Source: Sinorhizobium psoraleae (GTDB lineage: Bacteria; Pseudomonadota; Alphaproteobacteria; Rhizobiales; Rhizobiaceae). Taken from it: a stretch of 64,000 bases of DNA. Positions 10,158 to 18,132 of the stretch are shown piece by piece. How positions within the stretch are numbered: position 1 is the stretch's first letter; the number at the start of each line of letters is the position of its first letter. The notes under the pieces are model-generated. The model was not told the origin of the DNA. It made no database searches and was given only the letters and a program-made list of their open reading frames with translations. The DNA is taken from contig NZ_JABEKV010000009.1 in NCBI RefSeq assembly GCF_013283645.1, positions 7,555-71,554 of the forward strand, given 5' to 3'. The position numbers and the translations under genes were made by a program.

Positions 10158-11054
10158 ATGCAACTACGCCACCTTCGGTACTTCGTCAGCATCGTCGATG
10201 CGGGCAGCTTCACCCGGGCAGCGGCCACCATCAATGTGGCGCAGCCGGCCCTCAGCCAACAGATCGCTGAACTGGAAGCCAGGCTCGGCGTCACCCTGTT
10301 GCACCGCAGCGTACGAGGTATTTCGCCGACCCAGGTGGGAAAGATCTTCTATCGGGAGGCCGTCTTCGTCCTGCGTCGGATGGACCAACTGCGCGACATC
10401 GTGCGCTCCACCCAGGGAGAGCCAGAAGGTTCGGTAGGACTCGGCATGTCTCCGGCACTCGCTGTCTCCCTCGCCGGCCCCTTAGTCCGCGCCTGCAAGG
10501 CGGCACTCCCAAAGGTGACGCTCCGTTTGATCACGGGTGACGTTCTTCGCATTAGATCGCTCATCGAATCGCATGCGCTCGATATTGGCACCGTCTTCGA
10601 GGATACACTCACCCTTGGCCTTGTCCGGAAGCCCCTGTTCCGTCAGCGCCTCTATCTGATCCGGCCGGACAACGGAGAAAATGACGCGCCCTCCGTGTCC
10701 CTGGTAGAGTTGAAGGCACTTCCTCTTGTGCTACCCGCTCGGCCCCATACAATCCGCAACGCACTGGACCGGGTGTTCGCAGCGGCCGGAGTGACACCGA
10801 ACTGCGTTGCAGAGGTCGATACATGCGACTGCGCGTTCGCCTTGGTCAAAGCCGGCATCGGATTCGCGATTATTCCCAAGGGGAATGTCTCGGTCGTGCC
10901 AGGCTGCGAAGCGATGAGGACTGTCGTCATCGATCCCCCGATTTATCTGACGGCATGCCTCATCTCCTCCGGCGACATGCCGCTCACCTCCGCTGCCGAG
11001 GCGGTAAGTGCCCTGGTCGCCGCGCAGGTGGAAAAGCACTTCTTGCTGAAATGA
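10158..11054 (+). CDS. LysR-family transcriptional regulator (Nac-like)
   Basis: A 298-aa LysR regulator. The N-terminal winged HTH is plain (LRYFVSIVDAGSFTRAAATINVAQPALSQQIAELEARLGVTLLHRS), followed by a periplasmic-binding-fold effector domain. The overall pattern (HLRYFVSIVDAGSF, VRGISPTQVG) is closest to the Nac/nitrogen-assimilation branch, but ligand and targets cannot be read from sequence. ATG 10158 starts the family-typical MQLRHLRYF; a TTG five codons upstream is less likely. It stands alone between the T3SS and transposase relics. Confidence 0.85.
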   Translation: MQLRHLRYFVSIVDAGSFTRAAATINVAQPALSQQIAELEARLGVTLLHRSVRGISPTQVGKIFYREAVFVLRRMDQLRDIVRSTQGEPEGSVGLGMSPALAVSLAGPLVRACKAALPKVTLRLITGDVLRIRSLIESHALDIGTVFEDTLTLGLVRKPLFRQRLYLIRPDNGENDAPSVSLVELKALPLVLPARPHTIRNALDRVFAAAGVTPNCVAEVDTCDCAFALVKAGIGFAIIPKGNVSVVPGCEAMRTVVIDPPIYLTACLISSGDMPLTSAAEAVSALVAAQVEKHFLLK

Positions 11055-11159
11055 AGGATTGACGCACGTTCAGCCGGACGGCTGCTCGCGGTCTAGAGCA
11101 CGTGCTGCGATCGATGAATCGATTGTGAAGTGACGCCGCACGCCGAAGCTGATTCAACA

Positions 11160-11542
11160 GCCGCATCGTCGAGGTCGATGATAACCACGTTGCCTTCCGA
11201 TGGAAGGATTACCGTGGCAAGGGCCGCGACCGCGAGAAGATCATGCGCCTTGACCCGCACGAGTTCATCCGGCGCTTTCTTCTGCACGTGCTCCCGGACG
11301 GCTTCCACCGCATGCGCCACTTCGGCTTTCTCGCCAATAGCCACCGACGCGATCGGATCCGTCTCTGCAGAGAGCTCCTTGACCAACCATCACCACCAGA
11401 GGGACAGCCGCAGACCGCCAAGTCACAGCACCGGCAGGCCCATCAATGCCCCGACTGCCGGCGTCCCATGCGCAGGACCGGGATCACCGTCGCGCCTGTT
11501 TCACCGCCGCGGCCATCATCTTTCCGGTGCGATACGTCATGA
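11160..11542 (+). pseudogene. IS91-family (Y2) transposase, internal fragment
   Basis: The frame reads VAFRWKDYRGKGRDREK, then LDPHEFIRRFLLHVLPDGFHRMRHFGFLAN, the highly conserved central part of IS91-family rolling-circle transposases, and continues to CPDCRRPMR (zinc-binding tail). The N-terminal catalytic part is absent, so it is a relic. Confidence 0.8.
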
Positions 11543-12000
11543 TGTCCAGCACGCCGAACACTGGCCAATACCCACGCAAAACCACGCGCCTTTCCGGCGC
11601 GCGATACCACTTGGCCCTGGCCAGGTCGAAACACCGTCAGCGCGCGTTCACAGCGCAAAAATCGCCGCCAACCGCCCGGCAATCGGCTTGCAAGGGTCGC
11701 CAGATCACGCCAAAATTCGGCGGTGCGATTGCCGTCCGCGACGAATCCGCTATCGTCATCAAGCTGCGTGCTCTACTATTCCCATAGCAGCGACAAACAA
11801 CCCGCGGCTTCCTTCAATCTGGCTTATGTGAGGTCGCGCGAATGCGTGGAGCCGTCCGAGGCGACCTCACATAACCCTCCGGATTCCGACGATTCACCGG
11901 ACAGCGTTCCGATCAAAAACCGGACGCGATTGGACTGCACCCCCAGACTGAGACAAGGAAAATCGCGGACAGTTTCCCCGCAAGGAGAGGAAACTGGGGC
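11543..12000. other. intergenic stretch with a 14-bp inverted repeat
   Basis: No gene is recognised in these ~460 bases. The only clear structure is the inverted repeat listed separately at 11824-11874. The rest may be the decayed end of the IS91-type element. Confidence 0.4.
11824..11874. repeat. perfect 14-bp inverted repeat with 23-nt loop
   Basis: TTATGTGAGGTCGC at 11824-11837 is repeated in reverse complement at 11861-11874. It could be the terminus or recombination site of a transposon handled by a tyrosine recombinase or IS91-type enzyme, or a terminator-like hairpin; there is no T-run. Confidence 0.7.
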
Positions 12001-12300
12001 ATGGCCGCACGGCAAAGACTTATTGATGAGGACCAAAAACTGGAGCTTCTCCAGCGAATGGAGGCGGGCGAAACCGTCACCAAGTTGGCAGATGAGGTTG
12101 GCATCAGTCGCCAACGTCTTTACGAGTGGCGCGATCAGCTCAGGCTTCGTGGTGACCTGAAGTCACGTCGGCGCGGGCGGCCGGCGAGAGTGGCTGGAGG
12201 AGTTGACGGCGACTTGCAGCTGCAGAGCGCAGTTGATCCGCCGGCGCCCCAGGAAAAGGCTCTGACCAAGGCCAGGTGCGGAATCCGGGCTCATCGCGCG
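12001..12300 (+). pseudogene. transposase OrfA-type HTH protein, truncated
   Basis: The ~100 N-terminal residues (MAARQRLIDEDQKLELLQRM, VTKLADEVGISRQRLYEWRDQ, GRPARVAGG) are a typical rhizobial transposase HTH subunit with AGGAG upstream. Family-like sequence ends near 12300, and the frame then runs on into the integrase-end DNA until a stop at 12447. It was therefore cut off at or near the left border of the mobilizable element. Confidence 0.65.
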
Positions 12301-12302
12301 CA

Positions 12303-13526
12303 CTATTCCGATTTGATCGCGCGCACCGTTCTCCCTCCGGGCCCACCATTTCTGTCTTCGGACGTTGTTTTTCCATCGTTTTTTCCTCGATTTGTCTCAC
12401 CGGAATTCCGGCTCGATGAAAGTGGGACATTTTTGCGGGCCACATAGGTTTTGCGGCGCTCGAAACCGGCATCGATGATGCGCTTGGACTGGGCGGCTTT
12501 GGTGTAGTGCTGCGCCATCTTGGAATCAGACCAACCAAAGATCGCCATCAATTGATGTTCGGTCGCGCCGGCTTCGGCGAGGATGGTTGCAGACGCCTTT
12601 CTGAGGCCGTGTGACGAGCATTCCGGCAAATCGGCATCGTTGCACCACTGGCGCATCTTGTTGCCGAAGCCGTTCCCGCTGAACGCCTTGCCGTATTCGG
12701 TGATAAGAAAGGTTGGCTGATCGTGCGTGATCGCGTCCAGCGCCTCGCGAAGCTCGTCTGTGACGGGCAGGCTAAGGGACTGGGCATATTTGCCGGAACC
12801 CTTCTCCGGCATAAATTCGATGCGGTCACCGACCAGGTTCCGCCAGCCGAGCTTTACCAGGTCCGAGCGTCTGACACCCAAATTCAGCATCAGTTCCATT
12901 GCAAGCCGGGCCATGGAGCCGAGCTGATAGGCGGCGCGGTAGCGCGCCAATTCCGCTTCGCTCCAAGTGTGGAAACCCGGAGACTTATGGATTTTGGTCA
13001 CGCCGTTCGCGGGATTGAAGGTCGCCAGCTCGGCGCTGATGGCCCAATTGAAGAGCGCCTTGAGATACTTCACCAACTTGTCAGCAGCGCCGGGCGTGCC
13101 GCTGCGTTTCATCTGACTGGCTTCGATGTCGGATTTGCGGATCTTCTTGAACGGCAGTTCGCCCACATTGACGCAATAGCGATTGAGAACGCTCTTTTTG
13201 TCCTTCTGCGTGGCCGGAGACTGGCTTTGAAACGCCTTGGACCGATAATAGGTCTCGACAAGCCAGCGAACCGAGCCGGGCTCCAGTCGCGAAATCGGCA
13301 CGGTTTTCTCGCCACGATCGCCAGCCAGCACGCGGTGATATTCTTCCGTAAATGCCTGGGTGATGCTGCCGGCCTCGTCCAGATATGCGGACGTCATCCG
13401 GTACTTAGGCATGCCTGGCAGGCGGAGATAGAACCGCTCGTTGCCGTGCCGATCGATATCCCGCGAGCAATATTTGAAGGGGACGCGCTGATTACCCGAC
13501 CGCATAATCAAACGGGTTTTCGCCAT
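12303..13526 (-). CDS. int: tyrosine recombinase / integrase
   Basis: A 407-aa phage-type integrase. It has an N-terminal arm-binding region, an SAM-like core-binding domain (about residues 85-175) and a catalytic domain with the RHRHY set: Arg in LGVRRSD, His and Arg in SSHGLRK, Trp in the His/Trp position in IFGWSD, and nucleophilic Tyr in QHYTKA. A ~50-residue basic, low-complexity tail follows the Tyr and is encoded over the att core. Its 5' end overlaps the upstream HTH gene by 35 bases. It should catalyse integration and excision of the 12.3-28.7 kb element. Confidence 0.92.
   Translation of the reverse strand: MAKTRLIMRSGNQRVPFKYCSRDIDRHGNERFYLRLPGMPKYRMTSAYLDEAGSITQAFTEEYHRVLAGDRGEKTVPISRLEPGSVRWLVETYYRSKAFQSQSPATQKDKKSVLNRYCVNVGELPFKKIRKSDIEASQMKRSGTPGAADKLVKYLKALFNWAISAELATFNPANGVTKIHKSPGFHTWSEAELARYRAAYQLGSMARLAMELMLNLGVRRSDLVKLGWRNLVGDRIEFMPEKGSGKYAQSLSLPVTDELREALDAITHDQPTFLITEYGKAFSGNGFGNKMRQWCNDADLPECSSHGLRKASATILAEAGATEHQLMAIFGWSDSKMAQHYTKAAQSKRIIDAGFERRKTYVARKNVPLSSSRNSGETNRGKNDGKTTSEDRNGGPGGRTVRAIKSE
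12332..12350 (+). repeat. attachment-site core, left copy (19 bp)
   Basis: TCCCTCCGGGCCCACCATT, identical to 28642-28660. It lies inside the last codons of the integrase gene. Seventeen of its bases have the layout of a tRNA 3' end: T-loop last base, 5-nt T-stem arm CCCTC, 7-nt acceptor arm CGGGCCC, discriminator A, CCA. No tRNA body precedes it. Confidence 0.75.
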
Positions 13527-13758
13527 CGTCCTCGTCTCCGCTCAGTCCCTGTTCCTTGATTTCGTACCAGGACGCGCGGATTTCCTCCGCATCCCAACGG
13601 CGCAAAGCTCCGATCTTCACGCCCTTGGGCATCAACCCACGGCGCACCCAATCGTCAAAGGTGCCCGGCGAGACGTCGAGAAGTTCCGCAGCACGGACGC
13701 GGCTAACCGCGACCTTGTAGATGGGGCGCGGGACCGGCGCTTCTGCTTGCTGCTTCAT
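13492..13758 (-). CDS. AlpA/excisionase-like HTH protein
   Basis: An 88-aa protein with a MerR/AlpA-type HTH (VRAAELLDVSPGTFDDWVRRGLMPKGVKIGALRRWDAEEIRASW). Such proteins bend att DNA as excisionases or activate int. ATG 13758 has GAGGAGC just upstream; an in-frame extension to 13911 runs through the neighbouring gene and is unlikely. It overlaps int, so the two are probably co-transcribed. Confidence 0.75.
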   Translation of the reverse strand: MKQQAEAPVPRPIYKVAVSRVRAAELLDVSPGTFDDWVRRGLMPKGVKIGALRRWDAEEIRASWYEIKEQGLSGDEDDGENPFDYAVG

Positions 13759-13768
13759 GTGCCGCTCC

Positions 13769-13987
13769 TCACGCTCTGGAGGCGTTATCAGCAAGCGCCA
13801 AAGCCTTCTGCTTGGGCTCGACCATATTCGCCGCAAGATACTCATCCACGGCGTTTTCCGGCAGGAACAGACTCCCACCGATCCGAACATGCCGGATTTC
13901 CTGCTTCGCAATCAAATTGCGAATGCGTGCGACCGGCCATCCGGAACGGTCTGCGAGCTGTTTGGGGGACAGGAGTTGCGCCTGCAT
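13769..13987 (-). CDS. small excisionase-like HTH protein
   Basis: A 72-aa protein with LLSPKQLADRSGWPVARIRNLIAKQEI followed by the wing RHVRIGGSLFLPENAVDEYL, the classic HTH_17/Xis fold. It is first gene of the leftward int operon and is transcribed away from the Xre regulator across a 65-bp gap. Probably a recombination directionality factor. Confidence 0.75.
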   Translation of the reverse strand: MQAQLLSPKQLADRSGWPVARIRNLIAKQEIRHVRIGGSLFLPENAVDEYLAANMVEPKQKALALADNASRA

Positions 13988-14016
13988 TGGAAATTCACCT
14001 CCAACTGATGATATGC

Positions 14017-14027
14017 TGATACAAACC
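14017..14027. repeat. 11-bp repeat TGATACAAACC, also at 14844-14854
   Basis: The same 11-mer occurs in the divergent promoter region before the Xre gene and again in the gap between the membrane gene and rlmJ. It may be a half-site for the Xre repressor between them; two copies alone are weak evidence. Confidence 0.35.
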
Positions 14028-14052
14028 CGAACGAATCACATCAAACTCGAAA

Positions 14053-14496
14053 ATGCAACGCGATTATCAGAAAAATAATAATTTGACGCAAGACACGTTG
14101 CTCACTCAGATGGGCAAACGTTTGACGATGATCCGCGAAAACTCTGGATTGAAGCAAATCCCCTTTGCGGAAGCGCTTGAGGTCTCCCAGGGCGGCTACA
14201 ATACGTATGAACGCGGCCAACGAGAGATCCCTGTTCGCGTACTGCGCGCGCTCTACACGAAGTTCAACGTCAATCCAGTCTGGATGATGACCGGGGAAGG
14301 CAGTCCCTACAATCGAGACACGGTCGATCTGTATCACGAGGTTACGAACCAAGTTGATGCCTTTATCGTGCGGGAGAGCTGTCAGGTGGAACCGGATAAG
14401 CGCTTGAAGCTCATCCGCTTCCTGATCGACTACGCTGAACAGCACGGCGAATTCACAGAGGAAATTGCAGAGAAATATCTGAGGTCAGCGATATGA
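14053..14496 (+). CDS. Xre-family HTH regulator of the mobilizable element
   Basis: A 147-aa protein with a Cro/CI HTH (GKRLTMIRENSGLKQIPFAEALEVSQGGYNTYERGQREIPVRVLRALYTKFNVNPVWMMTGEG) and a C-terminal helical part ending in AEKYLRSAI. It is divergent from the xis/int operon, the usual place of the element's lysogeny-like repressor. It overlaps the next gene by 4 bases. Confidence 0.8.
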   Translation: MQRDYQKNNNLTQDTLLTQMGKRLTMIRENSGLKQIPFAEALEVSQGGYNTYERGQREIPVRVLRALYTKFNVNPVWMMTGEGSPYNRDTVDLYHEVTNQVDAFIVRESCQVEPDKRLKLIRFLIDYAEQHGEFTEEIAEKYLRSAI

Positions 14497-14846
14497 GTAA
14501 GTCGAGCTTTGAGCAGAAAATCGAACAGGGTTTTTACACGATCGGACGCCAGCGCGATCAACTGACATCCGAAAAGCGAAAGCTGGCAAGGCAATTGCGC
14601 TATGCCCAGCATTCGGCCCGGCTCGCGAGCCTTTCAAAGCAGTACGATTTCGGGATGGTCTTCTTCGCTGCAATGGGAGCCGTTTCGCTCATCTTGTTCG
14701 ATGCAAACAGCGGCTCCGATGCTTGGTTGACGCCCGTGCTGGGCTTTTCAATGATGCTGTTCGCGTGTGGTAGTGCGCTGAGAGGCCGCAAGATGGTCAG
14801 CCGGATCAGAAGCTTCCATGACCGCTTCGGTAGCTATCAGTTTTGA
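14493..14846 (+). CDS. small membrane protein, function unknown
   Basis: A 117-aa protein: a charged helical N-terminus (residues 1-45, possible coiled coil), two transmembrane helices (about 53-69 and 76-93), and a short basic tail. It is translationally coupled to the Xre gene (ATGA). No family recognised. Coupling suggests a role in control of the element or in a paired membrane function. Confidence 0.6.
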   Translation: MSKSSFEQKIEQGFYTIGRQRDQLTSEKRKLARQLRYAQHSARLASLSKQYDFGMVFFAAMGAVSLILFDANSGSDAWLTPVLGFSMMLFACGSALRGRKMVSRIRSFHDRFGSYQF

Positions 14847-14872
14847 TACAAACCATAAATTGAGCCTCCAAG

Positions 14873-15709
14873 ATGAACTATAGACATGCTTATCATGCAG
14901 GTAACCACACAGAGGTTTTCAAGCATTCAATTTTGGTCTTTCTTTTGGAGCATCTGACGCAGAAGATACAGCCGTTCTTCGTCCTGGACACCCATGCGGG
15001 CATTGGCATGTATGATCTGGAATCCGATCAGGCTCTACGGACCGGGGAAAAAGCTGATGGTATCGAAAAAATCTACGATATCGGTATTCCGTCCTGTCAG
15101 CGATATCTCGACATCGTCGTTTCGGTGAACGCAGGAACTCTTAGATATTATCCGGGCTCTCCTGAGATTTCGCGCCAGATGCTTCGACCCACCGACAGAC
15201 TAATCGCCTGCGAATTACATCCTGATGACTATGTTGCGCTTCAAAGCAGATACCGCTCTGACCGGCGTGTAACTATCCAAAACAGGAGCGGATATGAAGC
15301 GATCAATGCGCTCGTGCCGCCGGTCGAAAGACGAGGTCTAGTATTCATTGACCCGCCGTTTGAGCAGAAAGACGAAGTTCAAAAGATGATCTCCGCCTTG
15401 AATAAGGGCATTCGCAAATGGGCTACCGGAATTTTTTGTCTCTGGTATCCAATTAAAGATTCAAAAATCGGAGATGCGATTGCTGATGCTGTCGTCAGTG
15501 CTCAGCATCCGAAGAGCCTAAGAATTGAGTTCCTGCCGTTTCGAAAGGATGGAGAAAACTTGGCTGGAAGCGGCATAATTATCTGCAACACGCCATGGAA
15601 GCTCGATGAACGGGCCAGGTCTCTATGCCAAGATATTTCGTCGAAGTTGGGGGATCGAAACGGCACTTGGTCAGTCAAGTGGCTCACAGCAGAGGATGGG
15701 ACTCAATGA
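14873..15709 (+). CDS. rlmJ: RlmJ-type 23S rRNA (adenine-N6) methyltransferase
   Basis: A 278-aa homologue of RlmJ (280 aa in E. coli), which methylates A2030 of 23S rRNA. The N-terminus MNYRHAYHAGNHTEVFKHS is the family signature, motif I follows (VLDTHAGIGMYDL), and motif IV is FIDPPFEQKDE. RlmJ is normally a chromosomal housekeeping gene; a copy as cargo of a mobile element is unusual. It may act on rRNA or have been recruited as an orphan DNA/RNA methyltransferase that protects the element. Its last bases overlap the convergent gene by 7 bases. Confidence 0.85.
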   Translation: MNYRHAYHAGNHTEVFKHSILVFLLEHLTQKIQPFFVLDTHAGIGMYDLESDQALRTGEKADGIEKIYDIGIPSCQRYLDIVVSVNAGTLRYYPGSPEISRQMLRPTDRLIACELHPDDYVALQSRYRSDRRVTIQNRSGYEAINALVPPVERRGLVFIDPPFEQKDEVQKMISALNKGIRKWATGIFCLWYPIKDSKIGDAIADAVVSAQHPKSLRIEFLPFRKDGENLAGSGIIICNTPWKLDERARSLCQDISSKLGDRNGTWSVKWLTAEDGTQ

Positions 15710-15996
15710 ACCCGATCGTTCGGTTGCACTTCATCTTCGGTCATCGCGTGAATCGCGACCATAAGGTCACGCAAGCGATAACACATCGGAATGTCTTTCC
15801 GCTCGTAACATCTATTCGCGCGCTCATCCAACAACTCGAGCGCAAGGTCTGGGCCGTAGCGTCGCATCATGCGAATCCCACGAAACCAGGCCGAGCGTCG
15901 AATTCCGTAATCATGGAGGCGTGACTCGTCATTTATGACCAGCTCAACGGAGAGCTCGTAATCTCCCAGGTCGTAGGTCGACTTTTCTCTTTTCAT
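15703..15996 (-). CDS. hypothetical 97-aa protein
   Basis: A small protein with a beta N-terminus (YDLGDYELSVELVINDESRLHDYGI) and a helical C-terminal half (YGPDLALELLDERANRCYERKDIPMCYRLRDLMVAIHAM). The second half weakly recalls small proteins of alphaproteobacterial elements with a D-A-x-L-L-D-x-x-G-D-x-x-G-x-x-x-W-x-x-I pattern, but I cannot assign a family. Convergent with rlmJ. Confidence 0.45.
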   Translation of the reverse strand: MKREKSTYDLGDYELSVELVINDESRLHDYGIRRSAWFRGIRMMRRYGPDLALELLDERANRCYERKDIPMCYRLRDLMVAIHAMTEDEVQPNDRVH

Positions 15997-16179
15997 GCCT
16001 TTGGATGTCCTACCGGCGTCACAAAAATATTGCAGTGTGTCGTCCGAATGTGAACTCGCAACAACCAGCCTTCCAAGCTACTGTGTTTGCAGTAGACACA
16101 CAATCTGTAAAGCCGAAATGACCATCGCAGTAGAAAGTCAGAGAGCAACGCACAGCCTCTCAGCTCAACCCAGTACGTT

Positions 16180-18132
16180 ATGGAGCATATTCGCAAAGGA
16201 AAACTGGCCTGCGCGCTTGGCCCCGGTAGTGTTTCGCGTGTGATGCGCAGTGCAAGTCGAAAATCCACAGCGAGTTCCCCGGAGCGTTATCGTCTTCCGC
16301 CACTGCTTAGAGAGCAGCTGGCGCTTTGCGCGTCCTACCCAGAGCAGGTGCTGTTCCTCGATATTGAAACGACTGGTCTCAGCCACTACTACGACGAAAT
16401 CACCGTGGTTGGATGGGCTTTCAACGGCAAAGCGTCGACTCTCGTTAAAGGTGACGATCACCAAAGATTGTTGGCAGACGCATACAATGCTAAAGCGATG
16501 GTCACCTTCAATGGCATTCGTTTTGATCAGCGATTTCTGCGTCAAGAGTTTCCAGACGTCCGATTACCCTCAACACATATCGACCTGATGTATCTCTGCC
16601 GGCGGGTGGGTTTGACAGGCGGCCAGAAGGCGATCGAGAAGCAACTCAATCTGAATCTTCGGGCAGACCTCTCCGAGGTCGATGGATTTGCTGCTGTGCT
16701 GCTGTGGCATCGCTATTTGAGAGGCGAAATCAACGCTTTGGAAAAGCTAGTTCGCTACAATCGCCTCGATATAGCGGCAATGGGAGCAATTTTCGATCAT
16801 GTCCTGACGCAGTTTGACGTCCAGCCGGACCTTTTTAGTCAGAAAGTAGGTTTTCTTAACTGGGCAGCACCCGATGGCTGGCAGGATTTGCCGAAGTTTA
16901 AGAGCGCTGCAAGCAACCTGACGAAAGCCCCTCATTTTGCCGATGTTCTGGGGTGTGGACCGGCAGCCGACGCAAAGGTTGTAGGAATTGACCTGACCGG
17001 ATCGGAAGCGAGGGGCACCGGCTGGTGCGTACTCGACGGAAATCATGCGACAACAACGACGCTGTTTTCTGACGAAGAGATACTCAAGCGGACGATGGAA
17101 GCTAAGCCCGACCTCGTCTCGATCGATTCTCCGCTTTGCCTCCCGTTCGGTCGCGTGAGCGTCGAAGATTCTGATCCCGGGAGGGACCAATATGGCATCA
17201 TGCGACAATGCGAACGCGAGCTTAAAAGGCGTGGTGTGAACGTCTACCCTTGCCTGCTGCCAAGCATGCAGAAGCTGACTGCCAGAGGAATGAAGCTCGC
17301 CAATACGCTTCGGCAAGGCGGGGTGCCTGTAATCGAGAGCTACCCAGGGGCGGCTCAAGATATTATGCGGATTCCCCGGAAAGGCGCAGGAATCGAATGG
17401 CTGAAACTAGGTCTCCATGAGTTTGGAATTTCGGGGGACTACGTGACGGCCACTGTTAGCCATGACGAATTGGATGCAATTACCTCAGCGTTGGTCGGCA
17501 CGTTCCATATGGCAGGCTTGACTGAATCTCTGGGTACGGAAAACGAGCCGCCATTGATTATTCCAAAGACCGATGCGGTTGCGATGCCATTGGTTGTCGG
17601 AGTGAGCGGCCCAATCGCCGCCGGAAAAACGACGTTTGCCGAAGAACTTCAGGCGCTCGGCTTTTCATACACGCGGTTCAGCCTAGTTATCGACGATATG
17701 CTCCGGGAAAGTGGGCTCGAATTGACGCGCTATAATCGTCAGAAGCTTGGACATGAAATCAACGCGACAGGGCGTCAACGATGGCTGGCGGAAAAAACCA
17801 TACAGCGTGTCTCCGATGGATTTGCGATCGTGGTCGATGGTCTGCGCTTTCCTGAGGATCATGCATATCTTGTGGAACGCTTTGGAGCCAATTTTCATCA
17901 CATCCACATCGAGGCCGCTGAGGATGTAAGAAAGACCCGTTATCACGAGAGAATGCTTGACGGTAATTTTGAGCAGGCGGCAAAATCAGAGGTTGAGGGT
18001 CGTGTAGGAGAGCTCCGGTCGCTGGCCCACGAGATTTTCGTCAACGACTCAGATAAATTAACTCTCAAAATTCGTGCTGCTGAGCTTGCACGTAAATTGA
18101 CTAAGGGGAAATCATGCCTGTCTCAATCGTAG
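16180..18132 (+). CDS. YprB-like exonuclease - DUF429 - P-loop kinase triple fusion
   Basis: A 650-aa three-domain protein. Residues ~55-212 are a DEDDy 3'-5' exonuclease of the YprB/RNase_H_2 type: D61 and E63 in FLDIETTGL, D116 in FNGIRFDQRF, and Y193/D197 in YNRLDIAA. Residues ~266-445 are a DUF429 RNase-H-fold domain (D271 in VVGIDLTGSEARGTGW, D316 in VSIDSPL, E386 in IESYPG, D429/D432 in SHDELDA). Residues ~470-640 are a P-loop nucleoside/nucleotide-kinase-like domain (GPIAAGKTTF at 477-486). Known families suggest nucleic-acid cleavage plus nucleotide phosphorylation. It overlaps the PurZ-like gene by 19 bases. The start is uncertain: the first ~50 residues look non-conserved. Confidence 0.8.
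   Translation: MEHIRKGKLACALGPGSVSRVMRSASRKSTASSPERYRLPPLLREQLALCASYPEQVLFLDIETTGLSHYYDEITVVGWAFNGKASTLVKGDDHQRLLADAYNAKAMVTFNGIRFDQRFLRQEFPDVRLPSTHIDLMYLCRRVGLTGGQKAIEKQLNLNLRADLSEVDGFAAVLLWHRYLRGEINALEKLVRYNRLDIAAMGAIFDHVLTQFDVQPDLFSQKVGFLNWAAPDGWQDLPKFKSAASNLTKAPHFADVLGCGPAADAKVVGIDLTGSEARGTGWCVLDGNHATTTTLFSDEEILKRTMEAKPDLVSIDSPLCLPFGRVSVEDSDPGRDQYGIMRQCERELKRRGVNVYPCLLPSMQKLTARGMKLANTLRQGGVPVIESYPGAAQDIMRIPRKGAGIEWLKLGLHEFGISGDYVTATVSHDELDAITSALVGTFHMAGLTESLGTENEPPLIIPKTDAVAMPLVVGVSGPIAAGKTTFAEELQALGFSYTRFSLVIDDMLRESGLELTRYNRQKLGHEINATGRQRWLAEKTIQRVSDGFAIVVDGLRFPEDHAYLVERFGANFHHIHIEAAEDVRKTRYHERMLDGNFEQAAKSEVEGRVGELRSLAHEIFVNDSDKLTLKIRAAELARKLTKGKSCLSQS

Noticed and set aside
11093-11386. 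Minus-strand 97-codon frame of hypothetical-protein style
   Set aside because: It is the reverse of conserved IS91 transposase sequence on the plus strand, a frequent mis-annotation.
12320-12350. A tRNA gene at the left att core
   Set aside because: Only the last 17 bases have the tRNA layout; upstream bases form no T-loop, anticodon arm or D-arm.
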